A stretch of DNA of 64,000 nt. It comes from a bacterium. Its GTDB lineage: Bacteria; Patescibacteriota; Saccharimonadia; Saccharimonadales; Saccharimonadaceae. The stretch covers positions 1-64,000 of the forward strand of contig JAUIFG010000001.1 in the NCBI GenBank assembly GCA_030429445.1. The letters are read 5' to 3'. Positions 1-9,146 of the stretch are shown here, piece by piece. Below the pieces are notes generated by a model, which ran no database searches, was not told the origin of the DNA, and worked only from the letters and a program-made list of their open reading frames with translations. The position numbers were made by a program, and so were the translations under genes. Positions within the stretch are counted from its first letter, which is position 1. The number at the start of each line of letters is the position of its first letter.

Positions 1-2542
1 CAACGCCTATGATGGGAGTACTTCCAGTTTTTCTGTTGTATAGGTTGAAGTAGGTAACAGGGTTTGCTTCTGGCGTGATACGAATCATGTCTGCACCGCT
101 TGTGGAGTCTTTGATTGTATTTATGTTGGGTGTGGTGAGGGTTTTGTTGGTGAGGGTTTGAGTGCTCGAAACAGTAGCAACATCAACACCGTTTTCTTGC
201 AGGGTACCAGTACCTTGTAGTTCGAAGTTAAAGCCTACGTTGGTGTCTGCTCCTGCAATGTCCCAGCCAGCGTTACCGGATTCTTGCCAAGACCTTATGG
301 TACCCGTGCCTTTGCTTCGCAGTTGGAGGTCTACGTTGGCGTCGGCTCCTTGTGCTTGAATGGTGGGGGTGTTACCAGCAGTGGCATAGATTTGGAATTT
401 GCCGGTGCCTTTGGGGTTTATGGCAAGTGATATGTTCGTATCTGTACCAGCAGCGTAGAAAGATGGCGTGCCTGAAGCAGAGGCATTCTGAATGCGCACA
501 TAGTTGACAGCGGACGCTGTTGTAGCTAAGTCAAGAATGGCTACGTTATTTGCATCTCTAATCTGATTGATCTTGGGGTTATTGATTACACCATTTTCTG
601 CTCCCGCAAGTCGATGCCAACTTGTTTCGTCTGTGCGAAGAACATAAGCACCAGTTCCCGAACCATCACCAGAATCAGTAAACCTCACGATATCACCGGT
701 CGTCCAGTTTGCGGCATCTGGTGTCTCGGCATCTGCAGTCTCTTCGCCAAAACCATTGACTGAATCAACACCACTATAAGCGGACCCTACAGTACCAGAA
801 ACAATTGGATGCCCGTCAACGACAATATTTGCCCCAGATGAGCTGACTGTTACTGCGTTATCCATAGTTGGTGAGCCTTGATCATCTAATGCAATCAATC
901 CACTGATCGTTACATTATTCGCGGTACCAGAAACCCGCACCCCAGAACGTTCACAGTTATCGACAACAGCTCCCGAAATCGTTACATAGGAGCTAGAGTC
1001 TGCAATCCTAATACCATCACTTGCGCTGTCACCAGTGCCGTTATAGCAACCGCCACTTATACTGACAGCCTTTGACGCCTCACTGACAGCAAGTCCCGCG
1101 CCAGCACACCCAACCGCCGTGTTAGCACCAAATGCTACCCGACGGACATTCTGTGCCGTAAGACCCGTGCCTGCATGGTCCATACAAACGTTGCCGCTTA
1201 CAACAACATCCATTGGACCCTCCACCGAACCACTTGAGCCAATGCGAATACCGTTGATACCATAGGCAGTTGCATTGCCCGTGACGGCGATACGGCCAGG
1301 AGCTCGGGTGTTGTTCATTGGGTCATGGCGTACCACGATATTGTCATTAGAGCCACGAACTGTATTCCCGCTTATAACGCTGAAGGTCTTTGCATCTTCA
1401 TCATCGGGCAGTGTTTGAATAAAAGGTTCAAAAACAATACCTGTCTGTACACAATCGTACACATTATTGCCTGTAACTGAAGCATGCTTGGCATGAATGT
1501 TAATGCCTTCATAAGCAGCCGAATACACGTGGTTATTATGTACACCAAGATCAATGTGCCCCACTGCCGCACTGCCCATTTCCGCACACCAAATACCCAC
1601 CAGTCCTGCAACTTCATCGCCAATGCCCGTACGATCACAATCGATTATGTTGTCGATTACTTTCGCATTACGAGTATTATTCATAAAGAAACCATTATAA
1701 GAACATGCCTCGAATCGACATTCACGAATCTCGGGTGAGTCAATCGAGCCAGCCCCGTTATTATATAGCCTGATCCCCCAGCGCCATCGCTCGAAACGGA
1801 CGCGACGTGCCTTGAAGCGTTCAATATTTACGGTACTGTGCAGATTGACACCGACACCATTGCCGGATCTATCACCTACGTCGGTTGATGCTCCTCGCAT
1901 CCTCATATCTTGAATCACAAAATCATCTATTGCGGTTCCCACCCATTCAAAAAGGTTGTCATCACTAATGGTTGGTGCAGTGAAATCAATATACGTTCTT
2001 TCTCCGGCGCCACTAATGCACACATTACCTTTTACGGTGATAGTTGAGGTAACTTTATAATCTCCAGCAGGTATAAAGACGACGGAGTATGATTCGGTAC
2101 CTCCTCCATCACCTGAGGCATCAATTGCCGCCTGTATAGCGGCTGTGTCATCAGTCACGCCATCACCGACTGCGCCATAATCCTTGACGTTGTATACAAG
2201 TTCGCCCTTTGCAACTTTACCGTCCAATGCGGTCTGCGTAGCAGTAGATATCGGCTTATTGGCATCACTTGTGTTATCGAGATTACCTAGTCCTACATCC
2301 GACTTTGTTAGGGTGACATCGCCCGTTCTACTCGCAACACTCGTGACAGGTGCAACGGTATTGAGCTTTGTTTGGACGGCGCTAGCTAGCTGCGCCTCCA
2401 AGATGGAGCCATCTTGTATTTCAGCACCAGTGACGGAATTAGCCTTGAGCATCCCGTCACTTTTGTGTGACTGTGATAGATATTCATTGAGAATATCTCC
2501 CCAAGTACCATTATCACTGCCAGGTACCGGAAGACGAGCCAT
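1..2542 (-). CDS. Large beta-helix surface/tail-spike-like protein (3' end outside window)
   Basis: Open frame of about 847 codons with no stop down to the left edge, so the C-terminus is missing. Residues 1-38 are the module MARLPVPGSDNGTWGDILN... shared with the proteins starting at 29825 and 37010. Next comes a phage tail-fibre-type stretch (GDVTLTKSDVGLGNLDNT, about residue 75), then a Pectate_lyase_3-type entry (VKDYGAVGDGVTDDTAAIQ, about residue 120) and many beta-helix rungs rich in SGN/ITGN turns. The distal part has repeats of the GTGTI...ADANVDL type and the tail-fibre motif TQTLTNKTLTTPNI. There is no signal peptide. The start overlaps the upstream stop (TAATG), implying translational coupling to a membrane protein. 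Adhesin or glycan-binding function is inference. Confidence 0.85.
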   Translation of the reverse strand, partial: MARLPVPGSDNGTWGDILNEYLSQSHKSDGMLKANSVTGAEIQDGSILEAQLASAVQTKLNTVAPVTSVASRTGDVTLTKSDVGLGNLDNTSDANKPISTATQTALDGKVAKGELVYNVKDYGAVGDGVTDDTAAIQAAIDASGDGGGTESYSVVFIPAGDYKVTSTITVKGNVCISGAGERTYIDFTAPTISDDNLFEWVGTAIDDFVIQDMRMRGASTDVGDRSGNGVGVNLHSTVNIERFKARRVRFERWRWGIRLYNNGAGSIDSPEIRECRFEACSYNGFFMNNTRNAKVIDNIIDCDRTGIGDEVAGLVGIWCAEMGSAAVGHIDLGVHNNHVYSAAYEGINIHAKHASVTGNNVYDCVQTGIVFEPFIQTLPDDEDAKTFSVISGNTVRGSNDNIVVRHDPMNNTRAPGRIAVTGNATAYGINGIRIGSSGSVEGPMDVVVSGNVCMDHAGTGLTAQNVRRVAFGANTAVGCAGAGLAVSEASKAVSISGGCYNGTGDSASDGIRIADSSSYVTISGAVVDNCERSGVRVSGTANNVTISGLIALDDQGSPTMDNAVTVSSSGANIVVDGHPIVSGTVGSAYSGVDSVNGFGEETADAETPDAANWTTGDIVRFTDSGDGSGTGAYVLRTDETSWHRLAGAENGVINNPKINQIRDANNVAILDLATTASAVNYVRIQNASASGTPSFYAAGTDTNISLAINPKGTGKFQIYATAGNTPTIQAQGADANVDLQLRSKGTGTIRSWQESGNAGWDIAGADTNVGFNFELQGTGTLQENGVDVATVSSTQTLTNKTLTTPNINTIKDSTSGADMIRITPEANPVTYFNLYNRKTGSTPIIGV

Positions 2543-3018
2543 TACCGCCTTGGGGTCCTCATTGTTAGAACATCGTAGAGTGCATAGATAATACCGGCGG
2601 TAATTATAAGCGTCGTGTTATCAGAGAGGAATGTATAGATCGAAAAAGCCGTATCATCAACTGTTGGATCTAGATTGAGCGCCATACCAAGTGGCCCAAG
2701 CAAAAATGATGTCGCTAATAATGCAAAAATCCCAGCCCCAATCAATCTTTGTAGGCGTTTCGTATATGTCGGACCACTAAATAACAAAAGCACCGCAGGA
2801 GCAAGCACTAAACCAGCCGCCACCAGACTAGAGAGTGGGGGAGACAACAATTCAAAACCTGCACCGCGAATAAACGGTGTCACTTGCGCTGTCCACATTT
2901 CACTAATTAAATAACCCGCACAGAGTGCCAGACCCAAAACGCCAAAACGACGCCGGGTGACATACGTCATGGCGAATAATGTGGCAACGATAGCGATGAT
3001 AACTGCAACGAGGGTCAT
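2542..3018 (-). CDS. Polytopic membrane protein of unknown function
   Basis: 158 residues with about five hydrophobic segments (roughly 1-17, 26-42, 63-82, 92-112, 133-150) and short loops; an N-terminal TRRR patch suggests a cytoplasmic loop. No family recognised. It starts directly after the DUF192 stop (TAA then ATG) and its own stop shares one base with the start of the beta-helix protein. This makes it the middle member of a tightly coupled trio, and it may serve the export or anchoring of the downstream protein, which lacks a signal peptide; that role is inference. Confidence 0.75.
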   Translation of the reverse strand: MTLVAVIIAIVATLFAMTYVTRRRFGVLGLALCAGYLISEMWTAQVTPFIRGAGFELLSPPLSSLVAAGLVLAPAVLLLFSGPTYTKRLQRLIGAGIFALLATSFLLGPLGMALNLDPTVDDTAFSIYTFLSDNTTLIITAGIIYALYDVLTMRTPRR

Positions 3019-3471
3019 TTATACTCCTGACGGCAAGGTAACTCTGTCGCCCTTTTTTACTCCCGTCCTTTCTATTGTACCGCTTATGACTTCAATTACA
3101 TAGCGTGAATCCTCGTTCGGTTCAAAGATTGTATCAGGATAACTGGACGGCTGTGCATCCTTAACCATATGTACGACTTTATTGCTATTATTTACCCATA
3201 TGACATCAATAGAAAAGTTCATATCTTTCATCCAAATTCTCCATGTATCATCATAGGGAAACACAAAAAGCATCGCCTTATTCTTAGCTAGGCTCTTTGC
3301 ACCAGACAGGCCTCGAATGAGCTCTTTGTCGGTGCGCAAAATAGTCGCTTGAAACGAATGATTATTTAACAGAAGTTTTGTTTTTTGAGATGGTATCGAC
3401 CACCACAATCCGGCCAAACTCACAGTAACAATAACAACACAAACCGCGGCCTTTACCCACCATTTCTTCAT
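3019..3471 (-). CDS. DUF192 family membrane-anchored protein
   Basis: 150 residues. One N-terminal membrane segment or uncleaved signal (about 8-26) is followed by the DUF192 fold, recognisable from ELIRGLSGAKSL, MLFVFPYDD, IWMKDMNFSIDVIWV and the terminal KKGDRVTLP. DUF192 proteins are small extracytoplasmic beta proteins without an established activity. It lies 9 bp after rimK and immediately before the membrane protein at 3018, so it belongs to the rimB-rimK operon. The classic FWMKNM is IWMKDM here. Confidence 0.88.
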   Translation of the reverse strand: MKKWWVKAAVCVVIVTVSLAGLWWSIPSQKTKLLLNNHSFQATILRTDKELIRGLSGAKSLAKNKAMLFVFPYDDTWRIWMKDMNFSIDVIWVNNSNKVVHMVKDAQPSSYPDTIFEPNEDSRYVIEVISGTIERTGVKKGDRVTLPSGV

Positions 3472-3480
3472 GAAACCCTA

Positions 3481-4398
3481 CTACGCTCCTACTTTGTCTT
3501 TTCGATTGCGTCGTTTTGCATTCATTTCGACATATTCAATGATTGCTGCGGCAACATTTCGACCGGTAATCTTTTCAACGCCAAAACCCGGACTGGCATT
3601 CACTTCTAGCACCAGTGGTCCGCGGTGACTCCGCATCAAATCAACACCGGCAACGTTCAATCCCATTGCTTTCGCCGCCTTTAGCGCCGTTTTCTTCTCT
3701 TCATCAGTGATTTTTGCTATTGTGCCTTCACCACCCTTGTGGAGATTTGATCGAAAGTCATCATCTAAACTTTTCCGTTGCATGCTAGCAACTACACGAC
3801 CACCCACAACAATAACGCGCACATCCGTACCCGCCGATTCCTCGACAAATTCTTGTAACAAAATGTTTGTTCCATCCTGATCGGACAGGTAGAAGGCTTG
3901 CAAAACTGATTTTGCGGCTTTTTTACTCTCCGCCAAGACAACTCCATTTCCATGCGTACTTTGCGCAAGCTTGATAATCACCGGTGCATTTCCACCACCA
4001 AGTTTCTCTATCAAATCATCAATATCGGTTGAATTTCGCGATACAACCGTTTTTGGAATTTCTACACCCGCCTTTGAAAGTAACTGTAAGCTCCGCAGTT
4101 TATCGCGTGAACGTGCAATAGCAATCGAGCTAGATACGCTATAGACGCCTTGCATTTCAAGCTGACGAACAATCGCCGTACCATACCTCGTCATATAGGC
4201 AGCAATCCTCGGGATAATCGCATCGAATGTTCCAAGATCCATACCTTTATAACTCACTGTTGGGTTATCTTTTTCAATTGAGGCATAGCATTCGCGATAT
4301 TTAATAACCTTGACTTCATGGCCACGTTTTTGCGCCTCCTCCTTGAGGCGTTTTGTTGAATAGTTCCCCGGACCGTTGGATAAAATTGCAATTCTCAT
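3481..4398 (-). CDS. rimK: RimK-type ATP-grasp ligase (ribosomal protein S6--glutamate ligase family)
   Basis: 305 residues, the usual RimK length. The N-terminal pre-ATP-grasp domain (1-95) is followed by ATP-grasp with PVIIKLAQSTHGNGVVLAE, RVIVVGGRVVASMQRKS, the RSNLHKGGEG substrate loop and the metal-binding EVNASPGF near residue 265. The family adds glutamate to the C-terminus of ribosomal protein S6 or makes related peptide bonds using ATP. It follows rimB by 6 bp and has an AGAGG Shine-Dalgarno site. The rimB-rimK pairing supports a protein-modification role rather than coenzyme F420 or other ATP-grasp chemistry, but the substrate is not shown by sequence. Confidence 0.9.
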   Translation of the reverse strand: MRIAILSNGPGNYSTKRLKEEAQKRGHEVKVIKYRECYASIEKDNPTVSYKGMDLGTFDAIIPRIAAYMTRYGTAIVRQLEMQGVYSVSSSIAIARSRDKLRSLQLLSKAGVEIPKTVVSRNSTDIDDLIEKLGGGNAPVIIKLAQSTHGNGVVLAESKKAAKSVLQAFYLSDQDGTNILLQEFVEESAGTDVRVIVVGGRVVASMQRKSLDDDFRSNLHKGGEGTIAKITDEEKKTALKAAKAMGLNVAGVDLMRSHRGPLVLEVNASPGFGVEKITGRNVAAAIIEYVEMNAKRRNRKDKVGA

Positions 4399-4404
4399 GA
4401 TTTA

Positions 4405-4887
4405 TTAACCTCTTTTAACTGTGTTTTTTAGTTTTTTTCTACGTTCGAGTTCTTTTTTTATATTCGGTTTTCCACGCCTGACATCAACGATAAATTTGCC
4501 CCTTAAAACATTTCGACCAATCAAAACCGGATATGCCTGCGTTGAGCGATCGGCTAACGTAAAGGACGCTCTTATCTTTCTCCCCTTCAACACAACAAGT
4601 AATTTAACTTTGAATCTTTGTTGCACATGTCCGGTGGAATTAGAAACGGGAATTTTTGCAAACGTTCGTGTCACAACCTCATTACCAGTGTGATGATTAC
4701 TCTTCTTGTCAAACAATACGAAATGGAGTTTACCGTCGTTTTCTACGCGAATATTTGTTGCCCAAACTGATGACGTTTTTGCGCCCGTATCAATTCGAGC
4801 CGACACGTGACGCATCGCTTGATTAGGAAAATCAACGTGCTCAGCACGACCAATTAGCTTGAGGGGTTTTTCGCTATCAACCATCAT
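4405..4887 (-). CDS. rimB: RimB-like ATP-dependent 'zinc' protease (retropepsin-like)
   Basis: 160 residues. It carries the family signatures VSARIDTGAKTSSVWA (about 29-44, with the aspartic-protease-like DTGA) and YPVLIGRNVL (about 119-128), and ends in a very basic tail. This family (Zn_protease, PF05618) is regularly linked to rimK; in Pseudomonas RimB is reported to act on glutamylated S6. It is the first gene of a five-gene minus-strand operon. Two consecutive ATGs occur at the start after an AAAGAGAA purine stretch. Confidence 0.85.
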   Translation of the reverse strand: MMVDSEKPLKLIGRAEHVDFPNQAMRHVSARIDTGAKTSSVWATNIRVENDGKLHFVLFDKKSNHHTGNEVVTRTFAKIPVSNSTGHVQQRFKVKLLVVLKGRKIRASFTLADRSTQAYPVLIGRNVLRGKFIVDVRRGKPNIKKELERRKKLKNTVKRG

Positions 4888-4975
4888 TTTTCTCTTTGAA
4901 CACTATTGAAATTACATTACTTATATATTATGAATAGCGTCGTATATCCTGTCAATATCCTTACCCTTTTGAATA

Positions 4976-5010
4976 ATAGTTAACATGTTAATTATTAACG
5001 TGTTAACTAT
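4976..5010. repeat. 35-bp near-perfect palindrome of TTAACATGTTAA type at the 3' end of dnaJ
   Basis: The arms are ATAGTTAACAYGTTAAT with a central TTAT; the mismatches become G-U pairs in RNA. It begins immediately after the dnaJ stop (5011-5013) and has no clear T-run. It is closely similar to elements at 44830-44868 and 45674-45695. It may be a terminator, an RNA-stabilising hairpin or a protein-binding site upstream of rimB. Confidence 0.7.
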
Positions 5011-6108
5011 CTAGAATAGTCCGTGTTTTTTTGAACCGCTTAACTCTTTTAGTAATTCTTTTTGCTTTTTTGACAGCTTTGTCGGAGTATCAACAATAAT
5101 TGTAACGATATGCGGACCACGTGAATCACGTTGTAAATGCGGAACACCGTGCGAAGATAATTTAAAATCTGTACCGCTTTGCGTACCAGCCGGAACCTTC
5201 ATTGTGGCAACTCCATCAACCGTTTCAACATCGATTTCCGCACCAAGTGCTGCGCTCACCATGTCAACATGTTCTTCGGACAAGATAATATCGCCTTCAC
5301 GAGTGAATTTTTTGTGAGCTTTTACTCGTATGTTGACATACAGATCACCCCGTTCGCCCCCGCCAATCGCCTCACCACGTTCACGTAAGCGAATCGATGC
5401 GCCGTCATCTATTCCTGCTGGTATTTTAATCGACATCGTCTGCTTACGACGCTGTGTCCCCTTGCCATGGCAGACGCTACAGACTTTTTCTGGAACTTTA
5501 CCACGCCCCTTACAATCACCACATACAACTGCTTGCTGGATTTGACCAAAAACCGTATTTACAAGTTTGACTTGCTGGCCGCTACCACCACAAGTTGGGC
5601 ACGTCTTCATCTCATGACCAGGTTCAACCGTTGAACCCTTGCAATGTTCACATTCATCATCCATGTCAATTGTTATTTTTTCTTCTTTTCCAAATACTGC
5701 CTCTTCGAATGTTAATGTTGCTTGCACCTCAACATCACGACCGCGACGTGGCCCACGTGACTGTTGCTGACCACCACCAAAAAATTGGCTAAAAATATCC
5801 CCAAGTCCACCATCACCAAAATCAAAATTCATACTCTGACCACCGAATCCACCACCAAATGGATTTCCACCACCTCCACCACCAGATGAACCGCCAACTC
5901 CTGCATGACCAAATTGATCATACCGTTGACGTTTTTGCTGGTCCTTTAATACTTCGTAGGCTTCGTTAATTTCTTTGAATTTTGTCTCATCACCACCCTC
6001 TTTGTCAGGATGATGCTTTACAGCAGCCTTACGAAAAGCCTTTTTTATCTCGTCAGCAGAAGCACTCTTACCGACACCTAAAACTTCATAATAATCACGT
6101 TTTGTCAT
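5011..6108 (-). CDS. dnaJ: Chaperone DnaJ (type I Hsp40)
   Basis: 365 residues, full length. J domain 1-70 with HPD at 33-35; Gly/Phe-rich linker about 72-115 including a run of glycines; four zinc-finger repeats CEHCKGST, CPTCGGSG, CGDCKGRG and CSVCHGKG; C-terminal substrate-binding domains. It is the co-chaperone of DnaK, stimulating its ATPase and delivering unfolded protein. It is transcribed alone from a CIRCE-controlled promoter (-35 TTGAAT 6139-6144, -10 TATACT 6116-6121). The -10 ends 7 nt before the ATG, so the mRNA is probably leaderless. It is separated from dnaK by four other genes. Confidence 0.98.
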   Translation of the reverse strand: MTKRDYYEVLGVGKSASADEIKKAFRKAAVKHHPDKEGGDETKFKEINEAYEVLKDQQKRQRYDQFGHAGVGGSSGGGGGGNPFGGGFGGQSMNFDFGDGGLGDIFSQFFGGGQQQSRGPRRGRDVEVQATLTFEEAVFGKEEKITIDMDDECEHCKGSTVEPGHEMKTCPTCGGSGQQVKLVNTVFGQIQQAVVCGDCKGRGKVPEKVCSVCHGKGTQRRKQTMSIKIPAGIDDGASIRLRERGEAIGGGERGDLYVNIRVKAHKKFTREGDIILSEEHVDMVSAALGAEIDVETVDGVATMKVPAGTQSGTDFKLSSHGVPHLQRDSRGPHIVTIIVDTPTKLSKKQKELLKELSGSKKHGLF

Positions 6109-6115
6109 CTATATA

Positions 6116-6153
6116 AGTATATTAAATTAGCACTCGATATTCAAGAGTGCTAG
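6116..6153 (-). promoter_or_regulatory. dnaJ promoter with CIRCE operator
   Basis: CIRCE 6127-6153 reads TTAGCACTC, nine bases, GAGTGCTAG. The -35 TTGAAT lies inside the nine-base spacer (6139-6144), 17 bp from -10 TATACT (6116-6121), which is 7 nt before the dnaJ ATG. HrcA binding would directly cover the -35. The operator overlaps the last codon of the upstream amidotransferase-like gene. Confidence 0.93.
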
Positions 6154-6893
6154 CAATATTCTTGGGTTGTAGACGCTTTGATAAATGCCTTAAATAGCCT
6201 ATTCCATCGCAAACCAGAATCAGTAACTAGTTCTTCTGGATGCGCCTGGACACCAACAACAAATTCTCCGCTGCTGGCTTCAACGCCTTCGATAATACCA
6301 TCGCTACTACGTGCCGTCACAATCAAACCATCACCAACTCGATCAACGGCTTGGTGATGGAAAGAATTAGCTTGCAGTGATCTCGCACCGAGAATCCTTG
6401 ACAACTTTGTCCGCTCAACTACCGCAATGTTGTGCATCATACCGACGAGGCCAGATTCTTGATTATGTCCATCGTGATTTACTGCACCGAAAGCTTCCTG
6501 CAAAATATCCTGATACAGCGTGCCGCCATGCACAACATTAAGCATTTGCATGCCTCGGCATATCGCAAGTATTGGAATATCACGACCAAGCGAATCCTTC
6601 ATGAGTTTTGATTCATGCTCATCGCGCACACAATCTAGATCCCGTGCGTAACGAATCTCTTGACCATAATAAGAAGGAGAGATGTCATTCCCGCCTGAGA
6701 ATAATACGCCGTCTAAACAACCGAGCATGTCACTTCTTTTGGAGTCAGAGTCTACTATTGGTATGATGAACGGAATGCCACCAGCTTGGCTAATGGCATC
6801 ACAATAAGTAGAAGCTTGTCCGTACTTCACAGGATACTCAGGATGTTCTTTGTTACGCAATGTCCCACTCGTAATTCCTATGAGTGGTCTCAT
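6150..6893 (-). CDS. Peptidase C26 / gamma-glutamyl-GABA hydrolase-like amidotransferase
   Basis: 247 residues. Class I glutamine-amidotransferase fold of the PuuD/C26 type: GVLFSGGNDISPSYY near residue 64, nucleophile Cys112 in AICRGMQ, and His218/Glu220 in VQAHPEE. Members hydrolyse gamma-glutamyl amides such as gamma-glutamyl-GABA; the substrate here is unknown. ATG 6893 overlaps the upstream stop by one base (TGATG); a GTG at 6896 is the alternative start. It forms a two-gene unit with another class I amidotransferase-like protein. Confidence 0.88.
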   Translation of the reverse strand: MRPLIGITSGTLRNKEHPEYPVKYGQASTYCDAISQAGGIPFIIPIVDSDSKRSDMLGCLDGVLFSGGNDISPSYYGQEIRYARDLDCVRDEHESKLMKDSLGRDIPILAICRGMQMLNVVHGGTLYQDILQEAFGAVNHDGHNQESGLVGMMHNIAVVERTKLSRILGARSLQANSFHHQAVDRVGDGLIVTARSSDGIIEGVEASSGEFVVGVQAHPEELVTDSGLRWNRLFKAFIKASTTQEYC

Positions 6894-7492
6894 CACATTA
6901 CGGCACCTCTATTTTTATTAATCGATAGTAGGGCATCGGTGAGTTGCTTCATCATCCGGACGCACCGATCAAGATCACCGACTTCGGGATGAAATTGAAC
7001 TCCCAATAATGGCTTCGTTCGATGTCGCATCATCTCAGTAAAATTGAGGGAGGTCGCCAAAATTTCGAAATGAGGATCTGTCTCAATGATGGCGCGTGTG
7101 TGATTTTTGTGTACGGTCATCTTTTCAGGAAAGCCAATCATCTGCCGACCAGCTTTATTAACTACAATCTCCCTATCGCCACTTTGAGGTTCATCCATCA
7201 ACGGGACTGCTTGATTTACAGCAACGTGCATCAACTGCATGCCAACGCAAATACCCAATATGGGGATTGGTGCGAGCATGATAAATTGCAATTCATCCGC
7301 ATACTCGTTTAACAAATCTACTTGATCCGTGTACCACCAACCACCCGACAAAATAGCTAGGTCATAATACTCAGGATTGACAGTATGAATCAAGCTGTGA
7401 TGGACTGGTGTTACTTTATGACCGGAAGCACTGACAACTTGCTGAAGCTCACTCCAAGTATCACTATCGTTATTTACGAGTAATATATTCAT
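6893..7492 (-). CDS. Class I glutamine amidotransferase-like protein (GuaA/TrpG-type domain)
   Basis: 199 residues forming one stand-alone amidotransferase domain: LAILSGGWW (about 46-53), nucleophile Cys82 in GICVGMQ, and His168/Glu170 in VQFHPEV, so the catalytic triad is intact. It resembles the glutamine-hydrolysing domain of GMP or anthranilate synthase, but no synthase partner is adjacent. The neighbour is a C26 hydrolase overlapping by one base. The -10 TATAGT (7501-7506) sits 8 nt before the ATG, indicating a leaderless first gene. Confidence 0.85.
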   Translation of the reverse strand: MNILLVNNDSDTWSELQQVVSASGHKVTPVHHSLIHTVNPEYYDLAILSGGWWYTDQVDLLNEYADELQFIMLAPIPILGICVGMQLMHVAVNQAVPLMDEPQSGDREIVVNKAGRQMIGFPEKMTVHKNHTRAIIETDPHFEILATSLNFTEMMRHRTKPLLGVQFHPEVGDLDRCVRMMKQLTDALLSINKNRGAVM

Positions 7493-7545
7493 CGCATATC
7501 ACTATAGCACGCGATGAATACATTTCTTTGTGTAATTTATTTTTG

Positions 7546-7899
7546 TTAGAGCTCATCGTCTTGGCGGGACCCAAGAGTCAGTAGCGCTATAAGCCCCCAC
7601 ATAATGAATGCGTAGACGATGAGCGCGACAAGTGAACTTAGCTCAAAAACGGAGGCGCCGTACGTAGGAGTGTAGCTAAACATGCCATGAAATGGAGCAA
7701 CTAGCGTATTACTGATATCGTATACAAAATCAACAAATCCATTTCCTCTATTTGCCGCTAGAATCAATAGTAATATCCGCAATAATATTACAAACGTCAC
7801 AACACCATAGACAAAATAGATCAATCGGGAAACAAAAACAATCATTGGAACTGATCCTGCATGAGACTCACTATGTGCTTGCTTTTCTCTGCCTGTCAT
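7546..7899 (-). CDS. YggT-like membrane protein
   Basis: About 117 residues with two hydrophobic blocks (RLIYFVYGVVTFVILLRILL and SSLVALIVYAFIMWGLIAL) separated by a loop containing NTLVAPFHGMFS, the arrangement of YggT-family (PF02325) integral membrane proteins. I chose ATG 7899 because AAAGGAG lies 6 nt upstream; an upstream ATG at 7920 has no such site. Monocistronic, function unknown. Confidence 0.72.
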   Translation of the reverse strand: MTGREKQAHSESHAGSVPMIVFVSRLIYFVYGVVTFVILLRILLLILAANRGNGFVDFVYDISNTLVAPFHGMFSYTPTYGASVFELSSLVALIVYAFIMWGLIALLTLGSRQDDEL

Positions 7900-8019
7900 A
7901 TTTTTCTCCTTTACAGTCATCTTACATCTTAGTGTAGCTCTACTCTATCAACTAAAACTTAAAAATAGATGAGAAAAAATTCTAGTAAATATAAGCGTAT
8001 CGAGGTATACTGACCAGTG

Positions 8020-9135
8020 ATGGAAAAATTTACTCGATATCTAGGCGGCATCCTTGGAACATTGAGAGCTGAGTTTTGGCAATTATACAATCGCTACTTT
8101 GCAGGATACGAACACTTTAAGGGTGATGCGCGCCAGATTTCGCAACAAGTCGTGGACAAGCTGTGGGAAGGGGACTTTTATCGCACCAGTCTAGGCCACT
8201 TTGATTTCTTTTGGATGCGTGACTTTGGCACCGTTGCGGAATCATTAACAAAACTCGGCTACGACGAAAAAGTCCGAGACACATTGTCATGGGCTCTATT
8301 CCATTATCAACGTGCCGGCGAAGTGACTCTCTGTATCGATAAAGCAGGGCACACCTTTAATGCACCCTCTAAAAAAAGTGTCGATGCCCTACCGTGGCTA
8401 CTCCATAGCATTGTCGTCAGTAATTATCAGCTAAACGGACTGGAAAGAAGATACCTAGAAAAACAACTGCGCGGATACTGCAAGGGTTTACTCGACCAAA
8501 GAACGGGTAACCTACGCAGTGGCATCCGCTATGCTGAACTCCGTGATGCAGTCAATTACGATCGTAGCGCCTATTCGATTACACTCATTGCGCGAATGGC
8601 GGAGTGTGTCAAAATTCTCAAACTCGATGGTTTTCCATACCTTGCATCGCACTATCGCAGCGTGCTGTTAAACGATTATTGGAATGGTGACTTTTTCAAG
8701 GCAGATTTTGTTACCGATGTCTGGAGTTCAGAATGTGGATTGATGCCGTTTTATCTAGGTATTGTGGATGATAAAGAAAAAATTCAAAAAACATTCGACT
8801 ACATTGACAAAGAAAAACTAGCCGAGCCCTACCCGATGCAATACTGCAAACAAGAAGATAGGTTTAATTTTCGATGGGGAATGGGAAAATACCTGATGCC
8901 AAATTATACTGGCACGTCCATTTGGACATGGCAAGGCTCATGGTATCTACACTTGCTGAAACGTTACAATCATCCAGAGTATGAAAAACATTACAAAAAA
9001 TTCAGTGAACTGATAGAGCGTCATGGTACTTATCCAGAAATGGTCGGACCAAAAGGTGAGTGGTTCAAAACACCAATCTACAATGGCGATCCCGGCATGG
9101 TCTGGGCGGCAATATTCCTTGAATTAGATTTCTAA
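8020..9135 (+). CDS. Six-hairpin (alpha/alpha)6 glycoside hydrolase-like protein
   Basis: 371 residues, no signal peptide. The sequence has the helical-toroid look of GH15/GH63/GH100-type enzymes: FDFFWMRDFGTVAESL near residue 63 with the RD motif, VDALPWLLHSIV near 120, RDAVNYDRSAYSITLI near 175 and SIWTWQGSWYLHLLKRY near 305. This suggests cleavage of a glucosidic or fructosidic oligosaccharide in the cytoplasm; the exact family and substrate are not assignable by eye. -10 TATACT (8006-8011) is 8 nt before ATG 8020 (GTG 8017 is the alternative), so probably leaderless. A shared terminator separates it from convergent dnaK. Confidence 0.75.
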   Translation: MEKFTRYLGGILGTLRAEFWQLYNRYFAGYEHFKGDARQISQQVVDKLWEGDFYRTSLGHFDFFWMRDFGTVAESLTKLGYDEKVRDTLSWALFHYQRAGEVTLCIDKAGHTFNAPSKKSVDALPWLLHSIVVSNYQLNGLERRYLEKQLRGYCKGLLDQRTGNLRSGIRYAELRDAVNYDRSAYSITLIARMAECVKILKLDGFPYLASHYRSVLLNDYWNGDFFKADFVTDVWSSECGLMPFYLGIVDDKEKIQKTFDYIDKEKLAEPYPMQYCKQEDRFNFRWGMGKYLMPNYTGTSIWTWQGSWYLHLLKRYNHPEYEKHYKKFSELIERHGTYPEMVGPKGEWFKTPIYNGDPGMVWAAIFLELDF

Positions 9136-9146
9136 GAACCAAAAAA

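Noticed and set aside
1372-1738. Short frames on both strands at 1372-1638 and 1484-1738
   Set aside because: Both lie within the open frame of the beta-helix protein, which has clear domain homology.
1-2542. Prophage tail module at the left edge
   Set aside because: Tail-fibre motifs are present, but no terminase, portal, capsid, integrase or lysis gene is nearby; the operon context is chromosomal (rimB-rimK).
5850-5900. Simple-sequence tract (CCACCA) considered as microsatellite
   Set aside because: It encodes the Gly-rich linker of DnaJ, normal for the family.
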